A stretch of 38,758 nucleotides of DNA from Deltaproteobacteria bacterium (GTDB taxonomy: Bacteria; Myxococcota; B64-G9): the NCBI GenBank assembly GCA_019314375.1, contig JAFCZJ010000039.1, positions 1-38,758 on the forward strand, given 5' to 3'. The notes beneath the pieces were generated by a model. That model made no database searches. It saw nothing but the letters and a program-made list of their open reading frames with translations, and was not told where the DNA came from. Every line of letters starts with the position of its first letter. The first letter of the stretch is position 1. The position numbers and the translations under genes are program-made. This document shows, piece by piece, positions 1-8,903 of the stretch.

Positions 1-12
1 TACGCTTCTTCA

Positions 13-97
13 CGATCGGCTCCCTTCGTATTGTAGCTCTGTGCTACGTTTTTTCCGATTCGCAGTATAACCTACGCCCTGCGATCGGAGCCGATCG
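13..97. other. Imperfect inverted repeats at window start
   Basis: Two 11-base arms (13-23 and 87-97) are perfect reverse complements of each other. Between them lies a short hairpin, GTAGC (33-37) and GCTAC (43-47), followed by six T (49-54). The inner hairpin plus T run resembles a weak plus-strand intrinsic terminator for a gene left of the window, but its stem is only 5 bp. No coding region is supported in 1-190. Confidence 0.3.
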
Positions 98-140
98 TTC
101 CATTGTGACTACATACCTGGCACGCTTCTGTAACCAATAC

Positions 141-187
141 GGGCGGGCATAAAGTAGTAGTAGGGGCGGGGTTTATCCCCGCCCGTG
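141..187. repeat. GC-rich palindromic repeat, one full and one partial copy
   Basis: A perfect 8-bp stem GGGCGGGG (164-171) and CCCCGCCC (177-184) encloses the loop TTTAT. A half copy, GGGCGGGCATAAAG, lies at 141-154. The same element occurs four more times at 8689-8888. It sits directly downstream of the stop codon of the minus-strand signal-peptidase-like gene. No T run follows on that strand, so it is better described as a dispersed REP-like element than a terminator. Confidence 0.7.
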
Positions 188-190
188 TTT

Positions 191-1126
191 TTATGGGATT
201 TCGATACCCTTGCGTTCAGCTCGCAAAGTCTTGGACTTGGGGTCGATGCTGTAACGCACCTGAAAAATTCTGCCCAGCAGATCCTCTTTGGGCACCGCTC
301 CGAAATCCCCAGAATCCTTGGCATGCAATCGGTTGTCACCCAACAAAAAGACGGATCCTTCGGGCACGGTCTGATCCAACTTGCGCCGAACCCTGAGATC
401 CGGCGACTGACAAATACGCCAACGCCGCTCAGCGAAGCCCTCTTCCGCCAGACTGCAAGTGACCGTGCGCCATTGTCCATCGGCCCTTCGCCGCTCGTAA
501 TCCACGTTATCGAAAACACCAAGTTGTAAACTCTTGCCGTCCACGCTCAAACCATCAGGCCCTAACACGACCCGCTGGCCCCCGGTGGCCACCAGGCGCA
601 AAACGCGCAGCGTCTGCTTGTCTAAGGGATCGACTACGGCCACCAAATCGCCAGGAACCAAAGCCTCCTGGGTGGCGCTGCGCCGATCCAAACGAAGCCG
701 GTCACCCATGAGCAGGGTTGGGTGCATGCCGTCGGACATCAGAGGCAAGGTGGTCACCAGGCGCGTGCGCACCAGGTTAAACATGCCGAAAGTGGGACCC
801 ATGCCCGCCACCAACCAAACCAACAAATAAAAATACCAAAGGTTGTATGACTTGAGTTGATAGTCGTCGCCGGCCCGCCGGGCAGCAAAAACCACATGCA
901 CGGAAGAAGCCAAGAGAGCCAGAACAAAAACGCTCACGGCCGCCCGGGATGCACTCTGCAATTCCCAGCCCCCACCCACGAAACCCGCAAAAAAGACCAC
1001 CCAGCCCGAAAAATGGAGCAGCAGAAACAACAAGGCCCACAGCGGTCGGCCACAGTACAACTGCCCCAAACCCGGCAGGGGAAGATTCAACAAGACGGCG
1101 GTCACGCTCGAACGCGCTTTGCTCAT
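191..1126 (-). CDS. Signal peptidase I-like (S26) membrane protein lacking catalytic residues
   Basis: A 311-residue protein. I start it at ATG 1126 because GAGGAG lies just upstream; an in-frame extension to 1264 has no such site. The N-terminal third has about three membrane segments (roughly 28-50, 62-82, 95-117) and opens with a TM2-like motif, PGLGQLYCGRP. The C-terminal half follows the S26 fold: box B SDGMHPTLLMGDRL (131-144), box D LRLVATGGQRV (176-186), and box E beginning GDNRLHAKDSGDFG. In active enzymes the nucleophile Ser precedes the Met of box B and the general-base Lys opens box D; here these are Gly133 and Leu176. Family membership is clear from box E; leader-peptidase activity is doubtful. 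It is divergent from the next gene. Confidence 0.8.
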   Translation of the reverse strand: MSKARSSVTAVLLNLPLPGLGQLYCGRPLWALLFLLLHFSGWVVFFAGFVGGGWELQSASRAAVSVFVLALLASSVHVVFAARRAGDDYQLKSYNLWYFYLLVWLVAGMGPTFGMFNLVRTRLVTTLPLMSDGMHPTLLMGDRLRLDRRSATQEALVPGDLVAVVDPLDKQTLRVLRLVATGGQRVVLGPDGLSVDGKSLQLGVFDNVDYERRRADGQWRTVTCSLAEEGFAERRWRICQSPDLRVRRKLDQTVPEGSVFLLGDNRLHAKDSGDFGAVPKEDLLGRIFQVRYSIDPKSKTLRAERKGIEIP

Positions 1127-1215
1127 GATTTCTCCTCGGCGCATATTGTGGCCCGAGCGCGGCATCAAGTCGAGCAGAATTGCTAGTGTCCATGCAGTGA
1201 GATAGGTTGACCCCC

Positions 1216-3894
1216 ATGCGCGCCGCCTTCGCCGCAGCCTATTTTTTCTCAGCCCTTGCAGCACTCAGTCTGGAGATGCTCTGGATCCGGGCCCTCGCCT
1301 TGCGCCTGGGATCCACCGCCCTGGCCAACGCGCTGGTCTTAGGAAGCTTCATGGCGGGCCTGGCCGTCGGTGCCCTGGTCGCCGGATGGTGGGCGCGAAA
1401 AGATCGACATCCAGCCAGAACCTTTGGCCTGGCCCAATGGCTTGGCGCCGGCCTGGCCTGGCTACCCATGGCAACCTGGATTCACGACCCCTGGACGGCC
1501 GCGGGCCTGGTGCTTTTGGCCAGCGCACCCTTGGGTGCCTGCTTTGCCCTGGCCGGGGTCAGCCGGGCAAACGACGGAAGCAAACGTGGCGCAGGCCTGG
1601 GACGACTCTGGGCCCTCGATGCCGCGGGCGCCGCCGCGGGCGTCTTACTCACCGGACTCTTCGGCATCTGGCTTTTCGGCATGCAAGCCTGCCTCCTCCT
1701 GGCCACGGGCATCAAGGTGGCAGCCGGCTGCATCGGCCTGCTACAAGACCGACTACAAAACAACCTGCAAGACCGACTACAAAACAACCTGCAAGACCAC
1801 CTGCAAGCCAGCCCGCAAGACCAAATCCGCCCAGGGCCGACCTCAAGTCCACCGCAGACAACGCAGCGTCATCGCCCGGCCTGGCCCCTGCTTATGACCG
1901 CCATGGCCCTTGGCTTCAGCATCCTGGGCGCCGAACTGCTTTGGTCTCGTCTCCTGTCTTTTACTCTGTACCGCGGCTCGACCACCTTCGCCATGGCCAC
2001 CATGCTCGCAAGTGTACTTCTGGCCTCCGCCGCGGGTGCCCGATGGGCGTCCCAGGCAGCCAAGAAGGAAACGAGTCACGGGCGCGCCCGCATGAGTGCT
2101 TTGCTCGCGAGCCTTTGCTTGCTTTCGTCTCTTGCCCTGCTGCTCTTGGCCGAGCCCGTGCCGGGAGAAGCCGTCTTGACGCCCATCGATCTCCTGCTCA
2201 CGCTCGCGGTCTGCGCCCCCGCCGCCTTTTTCTCGGGCGCGGTCTTCGCCTCTCTTTGCGCTGCCGCCAAAAGCGACGCGGGCAGCACGGCGGGCTGGAT
2301 GCTCGGTGCCAACGCCATCGGTGCCATGTTCGGGGCCTTCTTGGCGCCCCTGGTCTTGGTGCCGATCCTGGGCCTGGGCTGGAGCCTGATGGCCCTGGCC
2401 GCTTTGCCTTGGGCTGCAAGTTGGATCTTGGAAGACGGACCGGCCCGTTCTCGCTGGCCTCGCTGGTTTTTACGAGCGGGCCTTTTGCCCCTCGGCCTGG
2501 CCCTCGGCCTGGCCGGACCGACCTGGACGCGACACTTGGGCAAGGTGCTTTTTTACCATGAGGGCCCCGACGCCTCGGTGGCCGTGGTCGAGGATCCGCC
2601 CGGCATCAAACGCTTATTCGTGGACGGCATCGCCGTAGCCGGCACGGATTTGGCCCTGGCCACCGACCAACAAATGCTCGCCCATCTACCCGTTATGCTG
2701 CATGGCCATGTCAAACAGGCATTAACCGTGGGCTTCGGCGCCGGCGGCACCTCCCAGGCCCTGCTGAAGCATCCCGCCCTGGAGGTCGACTGCGTAGAAA
2801 TCGCCGAAGGTGTCCCCTTGGCCGCCCCCTGGCTGACCGAGGTCAACGGCGGCCTGCCAACGCGCCCCGAAGCCCGCTTCCACCTGCACATGGCCGACGC
2901 CCGACGCTTTCTTGAGCAAAGCGACAAGCGCTGGGATCTGATCCTCAACGACTGCACGGACCTGGCCTACCGCTCCGACGCCTCGCTCTACACCCAGGAA
3001 TTCTTCACCCAGATAGCAGCCCACCTGCACCCACAGGGCCTGGCCGTAGTCTGGGTTCCCCTGCGAGGTCAGCTGCCACATCCCAGCCTGCAAGCCGTCG
3101 TGGCTGCCTTCACAAAGGTTTTCCCTCAAAGCAGCCTTTGGGTTTTTGACGCCTTCCCCACCCACTTCGGCCTGCTCATGGGCAGCCAACGTCCTCTCAC
3201 CCCCAGCTGCAAATCCTTTCAAATGCAGGCCTGGCCCAAAGAAGTCCGCTCAGACTTAGAAGGCCTCGGCCTGGCCGACCCGACCCGTCTCTTGAGCTCC
3301 ATGCATTTGGACGACAAGGCCCTGCGCGCATTCGCCTCGGGAGCCCTTGCCCATTCAGACGATCGCCCCGTGGCCGAATATTTGGCCGCCATGGATTCAG
3401 CCGACGACGCCAGCACCTACGAGCCACAACCCGCGCCCCTGCGGGTAAGCTGTCAGGACCCCAAAATGCGGCACCAACTCGGCCTGCGCCTCGCCGCACG
3501 CCCCTGGCTCTTGGCCGGCCACCAAGCCTGGAGCGCAGACGATCCGAAGACCGCCCGCCGAATGATCATCGGTGCCCTCCGCCAGGATCCAAGCGACCCC
3601 TTGCTCCGACAGCTCCTGGGCATGCAAGATCTCGGGCCCGGTCTCCAGCAGCTCATGGCCAATGAACCCCTCACTGCCGCAGAAACCCTGAGAAAAGCCC
3701 CAAGTTCACCAGAACGAGATTACCTCCTGGCACTAGCCTTGCTGGACTCAGGTCAGCCAAAAAAAGCCCTGCCCTTAATCAAGGAACTTGCCTCCCACCT
3801 CCCCCGAAGCCCCTGGGCCATAGCCCGCTGGCGAGCCACCTTGCCGGGTCCCTTGTCAGCCTGCACTTCGGCCTTGACGCTACCCAGTCTGTGA
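1216..3894 (+). CDS. Membrane-fused spermidine synthase-like protein
   Basis: An 892-residue protein if started at ATG 1216; a TTG at 1207 in the same frame is possible and neither has a strong ribosome site. The first ~420 residues are many hydrophobic segments arranged as two MFS-like blocks, separated by a hydrophilic linker of repeated LQDRLQNN units. Then comes a Rossmann domain of spermidine-synthase/methyltransferase type with GFGAGGTS (506-513) as the nucleotide loop, DLILND (574-579) and LYTQEFF as the active-site region. The last ~130 residues look helical and TPR-like. The family is annotated as fused MFS/spermidine synthase; the canonical GGGDGG loop is absent, so true polyamine synthesis is not assured and the substrate is unknown. 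Confidence 0.8.
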   Translation: MRAAFAAAYFFSALAALSLEMLWIRALALRLGSTALANALVLGSFMAGLAVGALVAGWWARKDRHPARTFGLAQWLGAGLAWLPMATWIHDPWTAAGLVLLASAPLGACFALAGVSRANDGSKRGAGLGRLWALDAAGAAAGVLLTGLFGIWLFGMQACLLLATGIKVAAGCIGLLQDRLQNNLQDRLQNNLQDHLQASPQDQIRPGPTSSPPQTTQRHRPAWPLLMTAMALGFSILGAELLWSRLLSFTLYRGSTTFAMATMLASVLLASAAGARWASQAAKKETSHGRARMSALLASLCLLSSLALLLLAEPVPGEAVLTPIDLLLTLAVCAPAAFFSGAVFASLCAAAKSDAGSTAGWMLGANAIGAMFGAFLAPLVLVPILGLGWSLMALAALPWAASWILEDGPARSRWPRWFLRAGLLPLGLALGLAGPTWTRHLGKVLFYHEGPDASVAVVEDPPGIKRLFVDGIAVAGTDLALATDQQMLAHLPVMLHGHVKQALTVGFGAGGTSQALLKHPALEVDCVEIAEGVPLAAPWLTEVNGGLPTRPEARFHLHMADARRFLEQSDKRWDLILNDCTDLAYRSDASLYTQEFFTQIAAHLHPQGLAVVWVPLRGQLPHPSLQAVVAAFTKVFPQSSLWVFDAFPTHFGLLMGSQRPLTPSCKSFQMQAWPKEVRSDLEGLGLADPTRLLSSMHLDDKALRAFASGALAHSDDRPVAEYLAAMDSADDASTYEPQPAPLRVSCQDPKMRHQLGLRLAARPWLLAGHQAWSADDPKTARRMIIGALRQDPSDPLLRQLLGMQDLGPGLQQLMANEPLTAAETLRKAPSSPERDYLLALALLDSGQPKKALPLIKELASHLPRSPWAIARWRATLPGPLSACTSALTLPSL
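1741..1818 (+). repeat. 24-bp tandem repeat inside the spermidine synthase-like gene
   Basis: A 24-bp unit (GACCGACTACAAAACAACCT followed by GCAA) occurs at 1747 and 1771, with a decayed third copy from 1795. The period is a multiple of three, so the frame is kept and the units encode LQDRLQNN. It lies in the linker between the two membrane blocks, where length variation would be tolerated. Confidence 0.75.
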
Positions 3895-3947
3895 TTAGAT
3901 TGGCGCCAACACGGCGAGCGCCCGCCATTAACGGAGATTGGGTCACC

Positions 3948-4015
3948 ATGAGTGATGCGGACGAGAAAAACGAGAAAAAGTCCGACAGGCTGTCCCCAAG
4001 AAGCCCACCTACATC
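3948..4015 (+). other. Displaced 5' end of grpE (apparent frameshift)
   Basis: ATG 3948 follows GGAG (3933-3936) and reads MSDADEKNEKKSD, an acidic/lysine-rich N-terminus typical of GrpE. The GrpE body lies in the next frame, where codons upstream of 4016 read [12 protein letters not shown]. One extra base would join the two frames, and there are two A5 runs (3966-3970, 3975-3979) where one A could be missing. The alternative is a -1 slip on AAA-AAG at 3975-3980. Confidence 0.6.
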
Positions 4016-4498
4016 GTGGAGCTTGAGCAACGCGTGGCCGATATGGAAGAACGGGCCCAGGAATTTCGGCAAGAAAGCCAGGCCGAAACCGAGGCGGTTC
4101 GCCAGCGGCTTGAGCGAGAAATGGATCAGCGGCTTGAAGTGGAACGAGCCCGGCTGGCCGAGCCTTTTTTGGAGGTGCTGGACAATTTCGAGCGACTTTT
4201 ACAGGCGGGGGGCCAAGCGGGCGACCAGGCGGACACGGAGGCCACCCACCAGCAATTGCTGGAGGGCGCGCATCTGGTTCTCAAACAACTGGCCGAACGC
4301 CTGTCCGGACTTGGTATTACCGCCATCCCGGCCGAGGGTGAAGCCTTCGACCCCAACACCATGGAAGCCCTGAGCACCGCCCCCGTTGCGCCCGAACTGG
4401 AAGGCAGAGTCCTGATCGTGCTTCGGACGGGTTACGCACAGGGCGAACGCATCATACGACCCGCCGGCGTGCAAGTCGGCGTGGCGAAACAAGGATAA
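4016..4498 (+). CDS. grpE: GrpE nucleotide-exchange factor for DnaK
   Basis: GrpE releases ADP from DnaK in the Hsp70 cycle. In its open frame the gene runs from GTG 4016 for 160 residues: a long charged coiled-coil (about 1-50), the helical core with [12 protein letters not shown], and the C-terminal beta domain ending in the diagnostic [20 protein letters not shown] 4016 has no good ribosome site. The real start is probably ATG 3948 in another frame (see the preceding entry), giving about 183 residues, close to the usual size of bacterial GrpE. The stop is four bases before the dnaJ start, so the two genes form one unit. No dnaK is present in the window. Confidence 0.9.
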   Translation: MELEQRVADMEERAQEFRQESQAETEAVRQRLEREMDQRLEVERARLAEPFLEVLDNFERLLQAGGQAGDQADTEATHQQLLEGAHLVLKQLAERLSGLGITAIPAEGEAFDPNTMEALSTAPVAPELEGRVLIVLRTGYAQGERIIRPAGVQVGVAKQG

Positions 4499-4502
4499 TG
4501 TT

Positions 4503-5615
4503 TTGGCCAACGGCACCGACTATTACCAAATCCTGGGTGTGACCAAGAACGCCAGCGAGGCCGAGATCAAAAAGGCCTACCGCAAGCTGGCGGTGCAATA
4601 CCACCCCGACCGAAATCAAGGCAGTCGTGAAGCCGAGGAGAAGTTCAAAGAGATCGCCGAGGCCTACTCGGTGGTCTCCGATCCCGACAAGCGCCAAATC
4701 TACGATCGTTACGGCAAAGAAGGCCTGAGGGGCGCAGGGGTCCAGCCCGACTTCTCATCGGTCGATGACATTCTTTCGAGCTTCGGGAATATTTTTGGCG
4801 ATCTCTTCGGCTTCGGCTTCAGTGGTCGAGGCCGCGGCACCCGAGGGCCGGGGCGTGGTGCCGACCTGCGTTACGACCTCGAGATCAGTCTGGAAAACGC
4901 CGTATTGGGGGCCGAGCGAGAGCTGGAGTTAACTCACCCGGTGCATTGTGAGACATGCAAGGGCACAGGCGCCAAGCCAGGCACCGAACGCGAAGCATGC
5001 AAACACTGTGGCGGCACGGGCCAGCTTATCCAGAATCAGGGATTCTTCACCATGTCCCAGACTTGCCCCATCTGTCGGGGCCAGGGTTCGATGGTCAAAG
5101 AACCCTGCCCAGACTGCCAGGGCGAGGGCCGAGTCGAACGCAAACGCACGGTCAACTTGAACATCCCCCCGGGTGTGGACGAGGGCACGCGCATGCGCTT
5201 GTCCGACGAAGGTGAACCGGGAACGCGAGGCGGACCCCCCGGGGATCTTTATGTCTTTTTACACCTCGCCGACCATGAACTCTTCGTGCGGCAGGATAAC
5301 GATCTGCACGCCGAGATGGCCATCGACTTTTCTCAAGCGGTCCTGGGCACCACGGTGGAGGTCCCTCTCATCGAGGGCACGCAAAAGATGGACATCCCCA
5401 GAGGCAGCCAGCCCGGCGACCTGCTGATGATCCGCGGCGCGGGCGTACCCAGACTGCGCGGCTACGGACGCGGCGACCTCATCGTGCACATCAAAGTCGA
5501 AATTCCACGCAAGCTCAAAGAGCCCCAGGAAAAACTCATCCGCGAATACGCTGAACTTTCGAAAGTAGACGTGGCCAAAAAACGCAAGGGCTTTTTTCAG
5601 CGCTTGAAAACCTGA
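4503..5615 (+). CDS. dnaJ: Chaperone DnaJ (Hsp40)
   Basis: DnaJ delivers unfolded substrates to DnaK and stimulates its ATPase. The 370-residue protein has all the class I parts: J domain with HPD at 34-36, Gly/Phe-rich linker (about 94-120), four zinc-binding CxxCxGxG motifs with Cys pairs 149/152, 166/169, 188/191 and 202/205, and the C-terminal substrate-binding domains. It starts at TTG 4503, seven bases after AAGGA; the nearby ATG at 4498 is in another frame. It directly follows grpE and is probably translationally coupled to it. Its last 19 bases overlap the end of the convergent gene on the minus strand. Confidence 0.97.
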   Translation: MANGTDYYQILGVTKNASEAEIKKAYRKLAVQYHPDRNQGSREAEEKFKEIAEAYSVVSDPDKRQIYDRYGKEGLRGAGVQPDFSSVDDILSSFGNIFGDLFGFGFSGRGRGTRGPGRGADLRYDLEISLENAVLGAERELELTHPVHCETCKGTGAKPGTEREACKHCGGTGQLIQNQGFFTMSQTCPICRGQGSMVKEPCPDCQGEGRVERKRTVNLNIPPGVDEGTRMRLSDEGEPGTRGGPPGDLYVFLHLADHELFVRQDNDLHAEMAIDFSQAVLGTTVEVPLIEGTQKMDIPRGSQPGDLLMIRGAGVPRLRGYGRGDLIVHIKVEIPRKLKEPQEKLIREYAELSKVDVAKKRKGFFQRLKT

Positions 5616-7549
5616 CGCAGAAAAAACACCAGACCCAAAGCCAGAAACAGAAGACCACCGTCCGCGGGGGATCCGCAGCCGCAACCGCGACTTGAGCCAT
5701 TGCCCGTCTCCACCCAAGCCAGCGGATGCAGGTTCAAACGGGTGGCCAAATCCAAAGCGTCTGCCTCGTTGCCGCTGAACAAGTAAAAGGTCCAGTCCAG
5801 CCCAAGCTCGGGATCCAAAGTATCCGTGACGAAACGCAGCTCACCGGAACCCGGTACCACCGTGGCCCCCACGTGCACCGTGGCTGTGTACTTGATAAGC
5901 CACAGATGATCATCCAGGCCGATGAGGCCGTTGGCCAGTGGCAAGGTGATGCGCCCATCCTGGAAATCAAAGTTTAAAAATGGCCAATAGACCGCTTCAT
6001 TTTCCAGTAAGCCAGGGGTGAGGTAGAAACCTTGCAGCGCCATGGGGAAGGCCACCTCGATGAGGCGCTCGCCGTCGGCCGGCGGGCCGGTCAGTATCCT
6101 GAGCCGGACCAAGCCCTCTTCATCTCCCACCTGTTGCCAACTCAAGATCACATCGCGTCCAGGTGCCAGCACCTCGAAGCCCTGGGCCTCGGTAAAAAGA
6201 GGTTCCACTGCGGTGAGCAGTTCTCCCGGCTTATCGTCGCTGTCGGATACGGTCCTCGAATAGGTGTCGATGCGCAAGAAGGCAGCCTGCCCAAGTTGGG
6301 CCAGCTCGTGCACGATCTGGAGGGCGCATGTTCGGGCAGCCTCGGCATGTGCCAAGCCATATTGCACCTCGCCCACGAAGGGATTGATGCCCGTGGCGTC
6401 GGAGACCTGGGCCAAAAGCACGTCCCGCCAACATCCGGCCAAGCGATCCTTTTGCTCGGCCACATCCTCCAGCCAGCCTTCGCTCAATGCGTGATCGGTC
6501 AGGACCTCGGCCACCTCGATCCAGTGCCTGGCTCGCACGTTGCCGGTCAAGACCTGGTTGTCCCGCTCGCACTGGTAGACCAAATCGATGAGCCCGCCGG
6601 CCCCCATCCATCGATGCATGCTGTCGGTGCTGGGCGGCTGCCAGGTGCCGTCCAAAATGGGCGGCAAGTCGGGCTGACTGAGTCCCTGCTCTTTGGCCCA
6701 GGCCACATATTCGCCGATGCTGGCGATGCGAAACCCTGCCGCTTCGGCTTCTTGCAGTTCCTGCTCGTACTCGGCCACCGCGCTGGGCACCTGCACAAAA
6801 ACCGGCCCCAGATAAGGGTCCCGGCCATTGGTGGCCAGAAGCTCTCCATCGTCAAAGAAATTCCAACTCACCTCCACCTGTTCATCCGCGAAGGACCGGG
6901 CGCCGATGACCACGTCCATGCCGTCCAGTGAGTAGAGAGGCGCGGCCGACTCATAGCCATCAAGATGCTGATAACGAAAGAGATTCTTGGGCAGCACCAA
7001 AATCTTCCGGCCATGGGCGGCGGCCACGGGGCCCATGCCCACGCCGAACTGTCCCTCCTGACAAAAAACCACCGGCGAGGGCGTGATGCCGGCTTCAGCC
7101 CAGACTCGGTCCATCTCCTCGAAAGAGCGCTCAAGATCCAGTCGCGGATAGGCCAAAAAGAGCTGATCCGACCAGTGGAAACTCACCAACTCGACCTGAC
7201 CCTGGCCAAGGAGCTGCTTGAGCTTGGCCAGCACGCCGGGGTGACGATCGAGCATGATCTGGACCATATATGCCTGCATTTCCAGGGTCACATGCCAATT
7301 CGGATGGGCCAAAAACAAGTCCAAAACCGGCTCGAAGCTCTCAATGATGATCAAATCCTGGACTGCTTCATCGCCCAAGTCGGCAAAGTCCGGATTGGAA
7401 TCGTCACCGGAAGGAAAGCCCTGCAGTCCACCCGCGACATATTGCACGTTGAAATGAAACATGCTCAGGGAGAATTTTTCTTGGGCCTCGACGGTAGCGG
7501 CAAACAAAAAGAAAGCCGTAAGCAAACAAGGAAAAAACAGAGATTTCAT
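5597..7549 (-). CDS. Secreted GH57/GH38-like protein with MYXO-CTERM-type sorting tail
   Basis: 650 residues, started at ATG 7549 behind GAGGAG. A signal peptide (about 1-22, cleavage after VEA) leads into a region resembling the glycoside hydrolase 57/38 and polysaccharide deacetylase barrel: HFNVQY near the N-terminus, [16 protein letters not shown], and [14 protein letters not shown], where a Glu could be the nucleophile. The C-terminus has [11 protein letters not shown], a hydrophobic helix and QVFKR, matching the myxobacterial surface-sorting signal in which Cys is processed by a myxosortase. It is therefore probably exported and anchored at the surface. The substrate is unknown; the family call is from motif resemblance only. 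The 3' end overlaps dnaJ by 19 bases. Confidence 0.65.
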   Translation of the reverse strand: MKSLFFPCLLTAFFLFAATVEAQEKFSLSMFHFNVQYVAGGLQGFPSGDDSNPDFADLGDEAVQDLIIIESFEPVLDLFLAHPNWHVTLEMQAYMVQIMLDRHPGVLAKLKQLLGQGQVELVSFHWSDQLFLAYPRLDLERSFEEMDRVWAEAGITPSPVVFCQEGQFGVGMGPVAAAHGRKILVLPKNLFRYQHLDGYESAAPLYSLDGMDVVIGARSFADEQVEVSWNFFDDGELLATNGRDPYLGPVFVQVPSAVAEYEQELQEAEAAGFRIASIGEYVAWAKEQGLSQPDLPPILDGTWQPPSTDSMHRWMGAGGLIDLVYQCERDNQVLTGNVRARHWIEVAEVLTDHALSEGWLEDVAEQKDRLAGCWRDVLLAQVSDATGINPFVGEVQYGLAHAEAARTCALQIVHELAQLGQAAFLRIDTYSRTVSDSDDKPGELLTAVEPLFTEAQGFEVLAPGRDVILSWQQVGDEEGLVRLRILTGPPADGERLIEVAFPMALQGFYLTPGLLENEAVYWPFLNFDFQDGRITLPLANGLIGLDDHLWLIKYTATVHVGATVVPGSGELRFVTDTLDPELGLDWTFYLFSGNEADALDLATRLNLHPLAWVETGNGSSRGCGCGSPADGGLLFLALGLVFFLRQVFKR

Positions 7550-7630
7550 GACAACTCCTCAGCTGGTGCTCCATGCTATCCGCTCGAAGGCCTTGGAATC
7601 AACAGCCCTTTTGCAATCTGACAACCATCC

Positions 7631-7658
7631 TTGCCTTCTTGTTATGCATGCCTATATT
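7631..7658 (+). promoter_or_regulatory. Candidate promoter for trxB
   Basis: TTGCCT (7631-7636), a 16-base spacer and TATATT (7653-7658) match sigma-70 consensus at 4/6 and 5/6. Transcription would begin near 7665, giving a leader of about 37 bases. A TTGACA at 7657-7662 with TAAGAT at 7678 is a weaker alternative because of its 15-base spacing. Confidence 0.35.
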
Positions 7659-7701
7659 GACACCCTTGACGGAGAATTAAGATCACGAGAAGGAGAACAG
7701 G

Positions 7702-8682
7702 ATGAGCGACACGACGGCGACCGACGAAGGACAAGAACAAGTACTGCAAGATGTGATCATTTTGGGCGGTGGCCCGGCCGGATTCGCGGCCGGCATCTAC
7801 GCCGGGCGCGGACGCCTCAAGACCCTGGTCTTAGACGGCATGGGCGGCGGCGGGCAATTGAACACCATCGACACCATCGAGAATTTTCCGGGTCAACTTG
7901 AGGCGATCACCGGGCCCGACTTGGTCGACAAAATGCGGCAACAAATGGAGAAATTCGGCACCGAGATCACCTTCGATCAAGCCGAGAAAGTCACGGTCGA
8001 CGATGACGCCCAGGCGATCACCGTCGAGGGCGCATACGGAAAATACAGGGGTCGCACGCTCTTGTTGGCCAGCGGCGCTCGCCATCGACATCTCAACGTT
8101 CCTGGCGAAGAGAAGCTGCAAGGTCGGGGCGTTAGCTACTGCGCCACCTGTGATGGGGCATTTTTCAAAGGCCAGCGAGTGGCCGTGGTCGGCGGCGGAG
8201 ACACGGCCGTCAAGGAAGCCGTCTACCTGTCCAGGGTGGTGGATCACGTCACGGTCATTCACCGACGCGACCAGTTGCGGGCAGAGAAAGTCATTCAAGA
8301 AAAAGCCCTGGCCTCCGAAAACATCGACTTCCTTTGGGACTCAGTGGTGGAGTCCATCGAAGGCGAAGACGCGGTGACGGGATTAAAAATTCGCAATGTC
8401 AAAACCGAAGAAAAAAGCGAGCTCACCGTGACCGGGGTCTTCGTCTTCGTCGGTATCCTGCCCAACACGGACATCGTCAAAGGGCTGGTCAATCTGGATC
8501 CTTCGGCCTTCGTCGTGGTGGACGCCGATATGCGCACCTCCCATCCCCGTATTTTCGCCGCCGGTGATGTACGCTCGGGCTCGGTGCGACAAATCGCCTC
8601 CGCCGTGGGCGACGGCACCACCGCCATCCTCAACATCCAGGAACACTTAGACTCCGAAACCCCGCCCAGGGAGCAATCCTAG
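7702..8682 (+). CDS. trxB: Thioredoxin reductase (NADPH)
   Basis: This enzyme passes electrons from NADPH through FAD and a disulfide to thioredoxin in the cytosol. The 326 residues contain the FAD loop GGGPAG (22-27), the redox motif CATC (147-150), the NADPH loop GGGDTA (164-169, normally GGGDSA), HRRDQLRA after it, and the closing FAD motif FAAGDV. Length is normal. ATG 7702 follows AAGGAG at good spacing. It stands alone, divergent from the preceding minus-strand gene, and is followed by the hairpin-repeat cluster. Confidence 0.96.
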   Translation: MSDTTATDEGQEQVLQDVIILGGGPAGFAAGIYAGRGRLKTLVLDGMGGGGQLNTIDTIENFPGQLEAITGPDLVDKMRQQMEKFGTEITFDQAEKVTVDDDAQAITVEGAYGKYRGRTLLLASGARHRHLNVPGEEKLQGRGVSYCATCDGAFFKGQRVAVVGGGDTAVKEAVYLSRVVDHVTVIHRRDQLRAEKVIQEKALASENIDFLWDSVVESIEGEDAVTGLKIRNVKTEEKSELTVTGVFVFVGILPNTDIVKGLVNLDPSAFVVVDADMRTSHPRIFAAGDVRSGSVRQIASAVGDGTTAILNIQEHLDSETPPREQS

Positions 8683-8688
8683 AATTCC

Positions 8689-8888
8689 GGGCGGGCATAA
8701 AGCCCGCCCCTACACACCTACACACCGATTGCTCCATGTAAACGATTTTCCAATTTCCGGGCGGGGATAAACCCCGCCCCTACACACCGATTGCTCCATG
8801 TAAACGATTTTCCAATTTCCGGGCGGGCATAAAGCCCGCCCCTACACACCACACACCCCTGCCGTAGGGGCGGGGTTTATCCCCGCCC
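8689..8888. repeat. Cluster of four GC-rich hairpin repeats with tandem 62-bp units
   Basis: Hairpins lie at 8689-8709, 8759-8779, 8821-8841 (direct) and 8868-8888 (inverted). Each is an 8-bp perfect stem of type GGGCGGGN with loop ATAAA, followed by CTAC. The second and third copies are spaced 62 bp apart with identical intervening sequence (8723-8758 equals 8785-8820); the first pair is spaced 70 bp because TACACACC is doubled. The closing base pair is C-G in copies 1 and 3 and G-C in copies 2 and 4, so the stem is preserved by paired changes. It fills the space between trxB and the terminator of the convergent unit. Confidence 0.85.
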
Positions 8889-8903
8889 GTGTGAGCCCCA
8901 CGT

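Noticed and set aside
3900..3909. TTGGCGCCAA palindrome before grpE as a heat-shock operator (CIRCE)
   Set aside because: CIRCE has the arms TTAGCACTC and GAGTGCTAA; this palindrome is unrelated and short enough to be chance.
6032..6931. 300-codon plus-strand open frame within the GH57-like gene
   Set aside because: It is a shadow of the minus-strand gene, which has a signal peptide, ribosome site and sorting tail.
8689..8888. Regularly spaced repeats that could suggest a CRISPR array
   Set aside because: The repeated units include identical spacers, the repeats are simple palindromes, one copy is inverted, and there is no cas gene.
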